Of a stretch of 7,501 bases of DNA, positions 1 through 6,106 are shown piece by piece. How positions within the stretch are numbered: position 1 is the stretch's first letter; every line of letters starts with the position of its first letter. The translations under genes were made by a program, and so were the position numbers. This stretch comes from Acetobacteraceae bacterium (GTDB taxonomy: Bacteria; Pseudomonadota; Alphaproteobacteria; Acetobacterales; Acetobacteraceae): the NCBI GenBank assembly GCA_947446625.1, contig CANFIE010000188.1, positions 1 through 7,501 of the forward strand, given 5' to 3'. The notes under the pieces were generated by a model that did not search any database, was not told where the DNA came from, and saw nothing but the letters and a program-made list of their open reading frames with translations.

Positions 1-1
1 G

Positions 2-1222
2 ATCTGCGAGGATTGGTGGTTCCCCAGCGTCAGCGAAACGCTGGCCGAAAGCGGCGCCGAAATCCTGCTCTCCATCAATGGCAGCCCTTTTGAAGTCGGC
101 AAGATGCAGCGCCGGGTGGATTTGGCCGTGCCCCGCGTGGTGGAAACCGGGCTGCCCTTCGTGTTCCTCGCCCAGGTCTGCGGCCAGGACGAATTGGTCT
201 TCGAGGGCGCCAGCTTCGTGCTGAACCCGGACCGCTCGCTGGCGCTGCAAATGCCCGCCTTTGCCGAGGCACTGACCGTCACTGAATGGCACCGCGAGGG
301 CGAGCGCCTGGTCTGCGCCCCGCAGCCCGCCGCCGCGCTGCCGGGCGAACTCGAACAAATCTGGCAGGCCATGGTGCTCGGCCTGCGTGACTATGTCGGC
401 AAAAACCGCTTCCCCGGCGTGGTGCTCGGCCTCTCCGGCGGCATCGACAGCGCCATCTCCGCCGCCGTGGCCGCCGATGCGCTGGGGCCGGACAAGGTGC
501 GCGCGGTGATGATGCCCAGCCCCTACACCAGCACGGAAAGCCTGGAAGACGCCGCCGCCTGCGCCCGGCTGCTCGGCATCAAGTACGAGACGGTGAATAT
601 CGGCCCGGCCATGGCCGCCTTCAGCCAAATGCTGGCCCCGGCCTTTGGCGACCGCGCCCCTGACGCCACCGAGGAAAACATCCAGGCCCGCTCGCGCGGC
701 ATCACGCTGATGGCCATGTCCAACAAGTTCGGCGACATGGTTTTGACGACCGGGAATAAATCAGAAATGTCGGTCGGCTACGCCACGCTGTATGGCGACA
801 TGTGTGGCGGCTATTCCGTGCTGAAGGACATCTACAAAACCACGGTGTTCGAGCTGTGCAAGTGGCGCAACGAGAACTTCCCGCCCGGCGCGCTGGGCCC
901 GAAGGGTGAGGTGATGCCCGAGCGCGTCATCACCAAGCCGCCCTCGGCCGAGCTCAAGCCCGACCAGAAGGACCAGGACACCCTGCCACCCTACGAGGTG
1001 CTGGACGCCATTCTGCAAGGGCTGGTGGAAGGTGAGCAGAGCGTGGACGCCCTGGTGGCCGCCGGCCATGACCGCGCCCTGGTGCTGCGGGTGTGGCGCA
1101 TGCTGGATCGCGCCGAATACAAGCGCCGTCAGGCCCCGCCGGGGGTGAAGATCGGTAGCCGCGCCTTTGGCCGCGACCGTCGCTACCCCATCACCAATGG
1201 CTATACGAACCTGATCAAATGA
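2..1222 (+). CDS. nadE: Glutamine-dependent NAD+ synthetase, 3' part (5' end outside window)
   Basis: This cytoplasmic enzyme makes NAD+ from deamido-NAD+, ATP and glutamine, the last step of NAD synthesis. The window opens inside the N-terminal nitrilase-type glutaminase domain. The reading frame is open from base 2 and begins ICEDWW, where the Cys (bases 5-7) fits the catalytic cysteine of the Glu-Lys-Cys triad; the Glu and Lys should lie upstream. The domain continues through GQDELVFEGASF. The ATP-pyrophosphatase synthetase domain follows, with the P-loop SGGIDS (bases 434-451), TGNKSEMSVGYATLYGD, KPPSAELKPDQKDQD and the C-terminal GSRAFGRDRRYPI. 406 residues are visible; full-length relatives are usually about 540-680, so at least 130 are missing. 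The ATG at 104 is internal, not the start. The stop overlaps the next ATG by 4 nt (ATGA). Identification is secure; single-domain ammonia-dependent NadE is excluded by the glutaminase part. Confidence 0.97.
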   Translation: MCEDWWFPSVSETLAESGAEILLSINGSPFEVGKMQRRVDLAVPRVVETGLPFVFLAQVCGQDELVFEGASFVLNPDRSLALQMPAFAEALTVTEWHREGERLVCAPQPAAALPGELEQIWQAMVLGLRDYVGKNRFPGVVLGLSGGIDSAISAAVAADALGPDKVRAVMMPSPYTSTESLEDAAACARLLGIKYETVNIGPAMAAFSQMLAPAFGDRAPDATEENIQARSRGITLMAMSNKFGDMVLTTGNKSEMSVGYATLYGDMCGGYSVLKDIYKTTVFELCKWRNENFPPGALGPKGEVMPERVITKPPSAELKPDQKDQDTLPPYEVLDAILQGLVEGEQSVDALVAAGHDRALVLRVWRMLDRAEYKRRQAPPGVKIGSRAFGRDRRYPITNGYTNLIK

Positions 1223-1608
1223 GCGTTTTTGACAGCGGCCTGTTCGGCCCGGCCGATGGCTATGAGGTCCGCATCCTCGACCTCTCCGGCGCCAATGGCA
1301 GTGACCCGGTGGAACAAATAAAAGGCTTCCGCACGCTGGAACACGCCAACGCCTTCGCCCGCCGCTATGTGCGCGACAGCATGGACCGCTGCCGCGCCCG
1401 CGGCATGGCGCCCGAGGCCGTGCTCTCCACCTGGTTCGCCTTTGGCGAGGACGCCGAAGTGGTGGGCGGCGGCGAGCAGGCCTGGCGTAGCGCCACCGAG
1501 CTGAAGGACTTCGCCGCCCGCCGCGCCGAGGATGCCGAGGAGCGCAACTGGCGCGCGCTCGACCCGCGCCGCGACGAGGATGAGCCCGCCGAGGAGGAGG
1601 AGGAATGA
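1219..1608 (+). CDS. Small acidic protein of unknown function, paralogue A
   Basis: I do not recognise this 129-residue protein. It has no signal peptide, membrane segment or cysteine, so it is probably cytosolic. Residues 15-22 (YEVRILDL) look like an opening beta strand. They are followed by GFRTLEHANAFARRYVR (36-52), probably a turn and an amphipathic helix, then WFAFGEDAEV, a charged Arg/Glu-rich helix, and ALDP (113-116). The last 13 residues are almost all Asp/Glu. It aligns with the next protein over most of its length: GF-TL--A---ARR--R, a central W followed by GE, an AW pair and a terminal ALDP. The start is the ATG that overlaps the nadE stop by 4 nt. I see no Shine-Dalgarno, so translation probably depends on coupling to nadE. 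The conserved coding pattern and operon position make it a real gene; its function is unknown. Confidence 0.85.
   Translation: MSVFDSGLFGPADGYEVRILDLSGANGSDPVEQIKGFRTLEHANAFARRYVRDSMDRCRARGMAPEAVLSTWFAFGEDAEVVGGGEQAWRSATELKDFAARRAEDAEERNWRALDPRRDEDEPAEEEEE
1592..1603 (+). promoter_or_regulatory. Ribosome binding site inside a run of Glu codons
   Basis: Three overlapping registers of AGGAGG (1592-1597, 1595-1600, 1598-1603) lie just before the ATG at 1605. The first is 7 nt away and the second 4 nt. The same bases encode the terminal Glu run of the upstream small protein. This is the strongest Shine-Dalgarno in the window and fixes the start of the second small protein. Confidence 0.75.
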
Positions 1609-1910
1609 CCTTCACCGTCCATTGCGGCGACTTCGCTTCCGAGGAAGACGAGGACGACACCTGGGAGGTGGAGGGTTTCTCCACCCTGGCCACGGCGCAG
1701 GAATACGCCCGCCGCTTCATCCGCGCCCAAATCGAGGATCTGCGCGACGAAGCCGAGACCAGCGCGGCGCTGAAGGAAATCTACCTGATGTGGGGCGAAT
1801 ACGCCGCCGCCGAGGATTTCGACAGCGCCGCCTGGGTTGACTACTGCATTGCCCACCCGGCCTCTCGCAAGGCGGAAACCGACTACGACGCGCTGGACCC
1901 CAACCCGTGA
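1605..1910 (+). CDS. Small acidic protein of unknown function, paralogue B
   Basis: This 101-residue, strongly acidic protein is a diverged relative of its upstream neighbour. Shared positions include GF-TL--A---ARR--R (residues 24-40), a central W-GE motif, an AW pair in the second half and ALDP close to the C terminus (96-99). It opens with a short strand (TFTVHCGDF) and an acidic loop (SEEDEDD) where paralogue A has a Gly/Ser-rich loop. It lacks A's long acidic tail. There is no signal peptide or membrane segment. The ATG overlaps the upstream stop by 4 nt (ATGA) and has an excellent Shine-Dalgarno in the Glu codon run. Its own stop overlaps the gltX GTG start. The arrangement suggests an old tandem duplication within the nadE-gltX operon. 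Function unknown; no enzymatic motif is visible. Confidence 0.85.
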   Translation: MTFTVHCGDFASEEDEDDTWEVEGFSTLATAQEYARRFIRAQIEDLRDEAETSAALKEIYLMWGEYAAAEDFDSAAWVDYCIAHPASRKAETDYDALDPNP

Positions 1911-3241
1911 AACTACGCTTTGCGCCTTCGCCTACCGGTTACCTGCATGTGGGCAATGCCCGCGTGGCCATTGCCAATTGGCTGTTCGCCCGCCAGCAGG
2001 GCGGCAAGGTGCTGCTGCGCCTGGACGATACCGACACCGCCCGCAGCAAGCCGGAATACGCCGAGGCGCTGGAGGAGGACCTGCTCTGGCTTGGCCTGGA
2101 CTGGGATGAGAAGTTCAGCCAGTCCGACCGCCTGGACCGCTACGCCGCCGCCGCCGAACGCCTGAAGCGCAGCCAGCGTCTGTACCCCTGCTTTGAGAGC
2201 GAGGAGGAGCTGCGCTCCAAGCGCGAGCAGAAGCTGAAGGCCGGCCGCGCCCCGGTGTATGACCGTGGCGCGCTGAAGATCACCGAGGAGCAGATGGCCA
2301 AGGCGCTGGCCAACGGCAAGACGCCCTATTGGCGCCTGCTGATGACGCCCCGCACCCTGGAATGGGAAGACGGCGTGCTGGGCCGTCGCGCCGTGAAGCT
2401 GCCGGCGATCTCCGACCCCGTGCTGGTCCGTGCCGATGGCTCGCCGCTCTACACCTTCACCAGTGTGGTGGATGACCTCGAAAGCGGCGTCACCCACATC
2501 ATCCGGGGTGAGGATCACGTCACCAATACCGGCGTGCAGATGGACTTGTGGGAGGCCCTGGGCGGTCGCGCCGGCGGGCTGCAATTCGCCCATTTGCCCC
2601 TGCTGACCGACAGCGACGGCGGCCCGCTCTCAAAACGCCTGGGCAGCCTGGCGCTCCGCCAACTGCGTCGAGACGGCATCGAGCCCGCCGCCCTGGTTGG
2701 CTACCTCGCCGCCCTGGGTACCTCGCGCGACCCGGTGGCCGCCATGCCGGCCGACCTCGTGGCCGGCTTCGACATCAACGCCATCTCGCATTCCTCGGCG
2801 CGGTTCGACATTCAGCAACTGCTCAGCCTCAACCGCAAATACCTGCATGCCGCCAGCTTTGAGAGCGTGCGCGCCCGCCTGCCGGAAGGCGCCGACGAGA
2901 CCTTCTGGCTCACCGTGCGCGGCAACCTGGATCTGCTGGGCGAGGCCCGCACCTGGTTCGCGGTGATGCGCGGCGACATCGCCCCGCCGGTGCTGGAAGG
3001 GGAGGGCGAGTTCCTTCGCCTGGCCGCCGAAACCCTGCCCGCCGAGCCCTGGGACGACCAGACCTGGACGCAGTTCTACGGCGCGGTGCGGGACGCCACC
3101 GGCCGCAAGGGCAAAAGCCTGTTCCTACCGCTGCGCCTGGCGCTGACCGGAGAGGAACACGGCCCCGAGATGAAGGTGCTGCTGCCCTTCATTGGCCGGG
3201 AAAAGGCGGCGCAACGCCTGCGCCTGGCCGCCGGGGCTTGA
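1907..3241 (+). CDS. gltX: Glutamyl-tRNA synthetase, 'SKRLGSL' type
   Basis: This class I aminoacyl-tRNA synthetase attaches glutamate to tRNA in the cytoplasm. It has 444 residues, slightly shorter than the roughly 470 of E. coli GltX. The Rossmann fold starts at once (RFAPSPTGYLHVGNAR), with the HIGH signature as HVGN at residues 14-17. IIRGEDHVTNT is the usual family block. The KMSKS loop is PLSKR (240-244), followed by LGSLALRQL and IEPAALVGYLAALGTS. This is the variant I associate with the second, GltX2-like, GluRS class of alphaproteobacteria. The zinc-knuckle cysteines of E. coli GltX are absent: only one Cys lies in the YPCFESEEEL region. The start is GTG at 1907, overlapping the upstream stop by 4 nt; no good Shine-Dalgarno is visible, so coupling is likely. 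Whether it charges tRNA-Glu only, or also tRNA-Gln for GatCAB amidation, cannot be told here. Confidence 0.95.
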   Translation: MKLRFAPSPTGYLHVGNARVAIANWLFARQQGGKVLLRLDDTDTARSKPEYAEALEEDLLWLGLDWDEKFSQSDRLDRYAAAAERLKRSQRLYPCFESEEELRSKREQKLKAGRAPVYDRGALKITEEQMAKALANGKTPYWRLLMTPRTLEWEDGVLGRRAVKLPAISDPVLVRADGSPLYTFTSVVDDLESGVTHIIRGEDHVTNTGVQMDLWEALGGRAGGLQFAHLPLLTDSDGGPLSKRLGSLALRQLRRDGIEPAALVGYLAALGTSRDPVAAMPADLVAGFDINAISHSSARFDIQQLLSLNRKYLHAASFESVRARLPEGADETFWLTVRGNLDLLGEARTWFAVMRGDIAPPVLEGEGEFLRLAAETLPAEPWDDQTWTQFYGAVRDATGRKGKSLFLPLRLALTGEEHGPEMKVLLPFIGREKAAQRLRLAAGA

Positions 3242-3250
3242 ATTTCGCCG

Positions 3251-3276
3251 CTGGTCGGGCGCATAAGCCCGGCCAG
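3251..3276 (+). terminator. Strong hairpin after gltX, possible terminator
   Basis: The arms CTGGTCGGGC (3251-3260) and GCCCGGCCAG (3267-3276) pair over 10 bp with one G-T wobble around the loop GCATAA, starting 9 nt after the gltX stop. No T-tract follows, so intrinsic termination is uncertain. It may instead stabilise the 3' end or assist Rho-dependent termination. The 3' arm is part of a motif repeated downstream of the methyltransferase gene. Confidence 0.45.
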
Positions 3277-3278
3277 AA
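3265..3278 (+). repeat. 14-nt intergenic motif, copy 1
   Basis: AAGCCCGGCCAGAA is identical to bases 5982-5995 in the other long intergenic gap. With its flank it reads ATAA-GCCCGGCCAGAA here and ATAAAGCCCGGCCAGAA there. In this copy the GC-rich core is the 3' arm of the hairpin. Its role is unknown; it could be a protein site, a remnant of a dispersed element, or chance. Confidence 0.5.
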
Positions 3279-3308
3279 TACCCGCGCCGCCGCTGCTGAA
3301 GGCTGATT

Positions 3309-3327
3309 GCCGCCGCTTGCCGGCGGC
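3309..3327 (+). other. GC hairpin upstream of cysS
   Basis: GCCGCCG (3309-3315) pairs with CGGCGGC (3321-3327) over 7 bp around the loop CTTGC. It sits 46 nt before the cysS ATG, so it lies either in the 3' tail of the gltX transcript or in the cysS leader. No T-run follows. I see no convincing -35/-10 pair in the gap, although the cysS promoter should lie here if the two blocks are separate transcripts. Confidence 0.3.
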
Positions 3328-3361
3328 GCGCTTCGGTTAAGCCACTACGCCTCGCGCGCCC

Positions 3362-3365
3362 AGGA
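3362..3365 (+). promoter_or_regulatory. Shine-Dalgarno for cysS
   Basis: AGGA lies 8 nt before the ATG at 3374. This supports the cysS start and shows that cysS, unlike the overlapping genes, carries its own ribosome binding site after a 132-nt gap. Confidence 0.5.
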
Positions 3366-3373
3366 TTCCGCCC

Positions 3374-4798
3374 ATGCCCACGCTCACCCTGCACAACAGC
3401 CTTACCCGGCGCGACGAAGCCTTCGCGCCGATCGACGCCGAGCATGTGCGCGTCTATGTCTGCGGCCCCACGGTGTATGACCTGGCGCATCTGGGCAATG
3501 CCCGCCCGGTGGTGGTGTTTGACGTGTTGGCGCGGCTGCTGCGCCGGCTCTATCCGCGCGTCACCTATGTCCGCAACATCACCGACGTGGACGACAAGAT
3601 CAACGCCCGCGCCACCGAGAGCGGCGAGCCGATCGGCGCCATCACCGCCCGCACCACGGCTGATTTCCACCGCGACATGGCCGCCCTCGGCGCCCTGCCG
3701 CCCGATATCGAGCCGCGGGCGACGCAGAGCATCGCGCCGATGCTCGCCATCATTGAAAAGCTGATCGCCCGCGGCCACGCCTATGCCAAGGACGGCCATG
3801 TGCTGTTCAGCGTGCCCAGCTTCCCGGAATACGGCCAGCTTTCCGGCCGCAGCCCGGATGAGCTGCTGGCCGGCGCCCGGGTGGAAATCGCCCCCTACAA
3901 GCAGGATGCCGGCGACTTTGTGCTGTGGAAGCCCAGCACCCCCGACCTGCCGGGCTGGGACAGCCCCTGGGGCTTCGGCCGCCCCGGCTGGCATATCGAA
4001 TGCTCGGCCATGTCCTGGCAGCATCTGGGCGAAGTCTTCGACATTCATGGCGGCGGCGACGACCTGATCTTCCCGCACCACGAAAACGAAGTGGCGCAGA
4101 GCCGCTGCGCCTTCGGCACGCCGCGCATGGCCAATACCTGGCTGCACAACGGCATGCTGCGGGTGAATGGCGAGAAGATGTCGAAGTCCCTCGGCAATTT
4201 CTTCACCGTGCAGGACATCCTGGCCCGTGGCCCCTGGGCGGGCGAAGCCTTCCGCCTGCTCATCCTGCGCACGCATTATCGCGGCCTGCTGGACTTCAGC
4301 TTTGAAGGCCTGGCCGAAGCCAAGGCCGAGTTGGACGACCACTACGCCATGCTCTCCCGCGCGCCCATCGCGCCGGAAATGCCCGACGTGCAGACCGAGA
4401 TGGTGGCCTGGGCGCTGGCCCCGCTCTGCGAGGACCTGAACACCCCGCTGGCCCTGGGCCGCCTGCGCGACCTGCGCACGCTGGAAAACGCCGCCACGGT
4501 GGGTGGCAGCGCCGCCGCCGTGCTGCACCGCGCCGGCAAAACCTGGCCCACCGTGCCCGGCCTGGCCGCCGCCGCCTTCCGCGAGGTGGCCGCCGCGCTC
4601 GGCCTCTGCGCCACCGCGCCAGCCATGTGGCTGCAGGGCGGCGAGGATACCGGCTGGATCGACCAGGCGATCACTGACCGTCTGGCCGCCCGCGCCGCCA
4701 AGAACTGGGCCGAGGCCGACCGGCTGCGCGACATGCTGAAGGACAAGGGGATCATCATCGAGGACAGCGCCAAGGGCACCACCTGGCGCCGCGCATGA
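3374..4798 (+). CDS. cysS: Cysteinyl-tRNA synthetase
   Basis: This class I synthetase charges tRNA-Cys with cysteine in the cytoplasm, using a catalytic zinc to select the amino acid. It has 474 residues, close to the 461 of E. coli CysS. All four zinc ligands can be placed by comparison with E. coli: Cys30 (in YVCGPTVYD), Cys210 (in GWHIECSAMS), and His235 and Glu239 (in FPHHENE). The HIGH signature is HLGN at 39-42 and the KMSKS loop is intact at 268-272 (GEKMSKSLGNFF). The blocks YVRNITDVDDKI and GGGDDLIFPHHENE are standard. The Ala-rich helical C-terminal part fits the DALR-type anticodon-binding region and ends in the usual LRDMLKDKGIIIEDSAKGTTW. The start at 3374 has a Shine-Dalgarno and matches the family N terminus. 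The stop overlaps the methyltransferase ATG by 4 nt. Confidence 0.97.
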   Translation: MPTLTLHNSLTRRDEAFAPIDAEHVRVYVCGPTVYDLAHLGNARPVVVFDVLARLLRRLYPRVTYVRNITDVDDKINARATESGEPIGAITARTTADFHRDMAALGALPPDIEPRATQSIAPMLAIIEKLIARGHAYAKDGHVLFSVPSFPEYGQLSGRSPDELLAGARVEIAPYKQDAGDFVLWKPSTPDLPGWDSPWGFGRPGWHIECSAMSWQHLGEVFDIHGGGDDLIFPHHENEVAQSRCAFGTPRMANTWLHNGMLRVNGEKMSKSLGNFFTVQDILARGPWAGEAFRLLILRTHYRGLLDFSFEGLAEAKAELDDHYAMLSRAPIAPEMPDVQTEMVAWALAPLCEDLNTPLALGRLRDLRTLENAATVGGSAAAVLHRAGKTWPTVPGLAAAAFREVAAALGLCATAPAMWLQGGEDTGWIDQAITDRLAARAAKNWAEADRLRDMLKDKGIIIEDSAKGTTWRRA

Positions 4799-5952
4799 GC
4801 CAGCCGTCCGATGATCGGAGGGCGCAGCCCGGAGATCTGAATCGGCCGGCCGAATCCCCCACCGCAGAGGACTGGCTCCACGCCCTGCAGGAAGTGCCGC
4901 TGGATGACACGCGCCGAGCCTGGCTGCGCGCGCATCTGCTGGCCCCCGCCTGCTGCGCCACGCCGGAAGCCCTGGCCGCCACCGCCGGCCGCCCCTTGGC
5001 GGAATACGCCACCCTGGCCGGCGAACTCGCCGCCGCGCTGAAGCTGGCCCCGGCCAACCCGCTGCACCTGCTGGCCGAACCCACGGAAGCCGGCCTGCGC
5101 CTGCGCCCGGAACTCGCCTTCGCCCTCGGCGCCCGCCGCGTTTCCCTGGAGGAATGGGACCGCGGCACCCGCGCCGTGCCCACCATCGTGGCGCCGCCGG
5201 GGGAAAGCCCCATCATTGTGCTGGTGCGCCCGCAACTGGCGGAAAACATCGGCGCCGTGGCCCGCGCCATGGCCAATGGCGGCTTGTTCCACCTGCGCCT
5301 GGTGGCGCCGCGAGACGGCTGGCCGCAGAACCGCGCCTGGCGCACCGCCTCGGGCGCCGACCGCATCCTGGACCACGCCACCGTCCACCCCTCCGTGGCC
5401 GATGCCGTGGCCGACTGCCACCGCGTCTTCGCCACCTGCCCGCGGCCGCGCCACATCGTGGTGCCGGTGCGCATGGCCCGCGCCGCTGCCGAGGATCTGC
5501 ACGAGATCAATGGCCGCAGCCTGCGCGCTGCCGTGCTGTTCGGCCCCGAGCGTGCCGGGCTGGAAAACGACGACATGGCCTGCGCCGACACGCTGGTGCG
5601 CTACGCCCTGAACCCCGAGCACATGTCGCTCAACCTCTCCCAGGCCGTGATGGTGTTGGCCTATGAGTGGTGGACCGTCACCGAGACCACCCCCCAGCGC
5701 CACCTAATGACCAACGAAACCCGCATCGCCAACAAGGGCGAGCTGGAGGGTTTCCTCGGCCGGCTTGAGTCGGAGCTTGATGCCAGCGGCTTCCTGGCGC
5801 CGGAACACAAGCGCCCCACCATGGTGCGCAACCTGCGCCACTGGTTCCAGCGCGGCGAGGTGACCGAGCAGGAACTCCGCACCCTGCACGGCGTGGTCAC
5901 CGAACTTTCGCGCGGGCGCATGCGCCGTGGCCGGCCAGACCCCGAAGCTTGA
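4795..5952 (+). CDS. trmJ: TrmJ-type tRNA 2'-O-methyltransferase (SPOUT) with extra N-terminal domain
   Basis: This is probably a SAM-dependent methyltransferase that modifies the 2'-OH of nucleotide 32 in tRNA anticodon loops, as E. coli TrmJ does. The SPOUT trefoil-knot domain begins near residue 139. Motif 1 is ENIGAVARAM (Asn151, Arg157), motif 2 is FGPERAGLEN (249-258), and the knot motif 3 is NPEHMSLNLSQAV (273-285). The TrmJ-type C-terminal extension follows (about 305-385), containing FLAPEHKRPTMVRNLRHWF. At 385 residues it is far longer than E. coli TrmJ (about 246). The surplus is N-terminal: a polar tail (1-22), then a compact, mostly helical segment (23-116) with EDWLHAL, TRRAWLRAHLLAP, an Ala-rich part and LRPELAFAL. 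The ATG overlaps the cysS stop by 4 nt, so the two are translated together. The SPOUT call is firm; the exact target is inferred from the family. Confidence 0.9.
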   Translation: MSQPSDDRRAQPGDLNRPAESPTAEDWLHALQEVPLDDTRRAWLRAHLLAPACCATPEALAATAGRPLAEYATLAGELAAALKLAPANPLHLLAEPTEAGLRLRPELAFALGARRVSLEEWDRGTRAVPTIVAPPGESPIIVLVRPQLAENIGAVARAMANGGLFHLRLVAPRDGWPQNRAWRTASGADRILDHATVHPSVADAVADCHRVFATCPRPRHIVVPVRMARAAAEDLHEINGRSLRAAVLFGPERAGLENDDMACADTLVRYALNPEHMSLNLSQAVMVLAYEWWTVTETTPQRHLMTNETRIANKGELEGFLGRLESELDASGFLAPEHKRPTMVRNLRHWFQRGEVTEQELRTLHGVVTELSRGRMRRGRPDPEA

Positions 5953-5960
5953 GCCGCAAC

Positions 5961-5978
5961 CCTGCCGCTACAGGCAGG
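5961..5978 (+). other. Small hairpin after the methyltransferase gene
   Basis: CCTGCC (5961-5966) pairs with GGCAGG (5973-5978) over 6 bp with loop GCTACA, starting 8 nt after the stop. The sequence after it is A-rich rather than T-rich, so this is a weak terminator candidate on the + strand. Confidence 0.3.
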
Positions 5979-5981
5979 ATA

Positions 5982-5995
5982 AAGCCCGGCCAGAA
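5982..5995 (+). repeat. 14-nt intergenic motif, copy 2
   Basis: AAGCCCGGCCAGAA is identical to bases 3265-3278. Here it follows a different hairpin and does not form its own arm, so the identity is not explained by a shared stem-loop. It is followed by the most A-rich stretch of the window (about 5993-6008). Confidence 0.5.
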
Positions 5996-6092
5996 CAAAG
6001 AAAAATGATCACCCGGCTTTTGGGTTGCCTTCCCCCCGCCGCTTCGTGAGACTGCCCCGATACGAGCAACCATGAGTTGCCGGACCTGGGTT

Positions 6093-6097
6093 GGGAG
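6093..6097 (+). promoter_or_regulatory. Shine-Dalgarno deciding the lipoprotein start
   Basis: GGGAG ends 9 nt before the ATG at 6107. It favours that ATG over the in-frame TTG at 6077, which would add ten residues in front of an otherwise standard lipoprotein signal peptide. Confidence 0.55.
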
Positions 6098-6106
6098 CAA
6101 AGCGGA

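Noticed and set aside
104..1222. ATG at 104 as the nadE start
   Set aside because: The same frame is open upstream to the window edge and encodes the ICED catalytic block of the glutaminase domain, so this Met is internal.
3279..3373. Promoter for cysS with TTGCCG as a -35 element
   Set aside because: No matching -10 hexamer sits at a sensible spacing; a promoter is expected in this gap but I cannot place it.
3125..4528. 467-codon open frame on the minus strand across gltX and cysS
   Set aside because: It lies antisense to two certain synthetase genes, is rich in His/Gly/Gln/Ala as expected from reading GC3-biased codons backwards, and shows no domain.
4342..5703. 453-codon open frame on the minus strand across cysS and the methyltransferase gene
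   Set aside because: It is a shadow of two overlapping real genes; the composition is Gly/His/Gln/Ala-rich with no recognisable motif.
6010..6030. Possible intrinsic terminator read on the minus strand (ACCC/GGGT stem, then a T-run)
   Set aside because: The stem is only 4 bp and no minus-strand gene ends here.
6066..6080. Five-base-pair hairpin (GCAAC/GTTGC) before the lipoprotein start
   Set aside because: It is too short to support a regulatory call, and no alternative pairing with the Shine-Dalgarno is visible.
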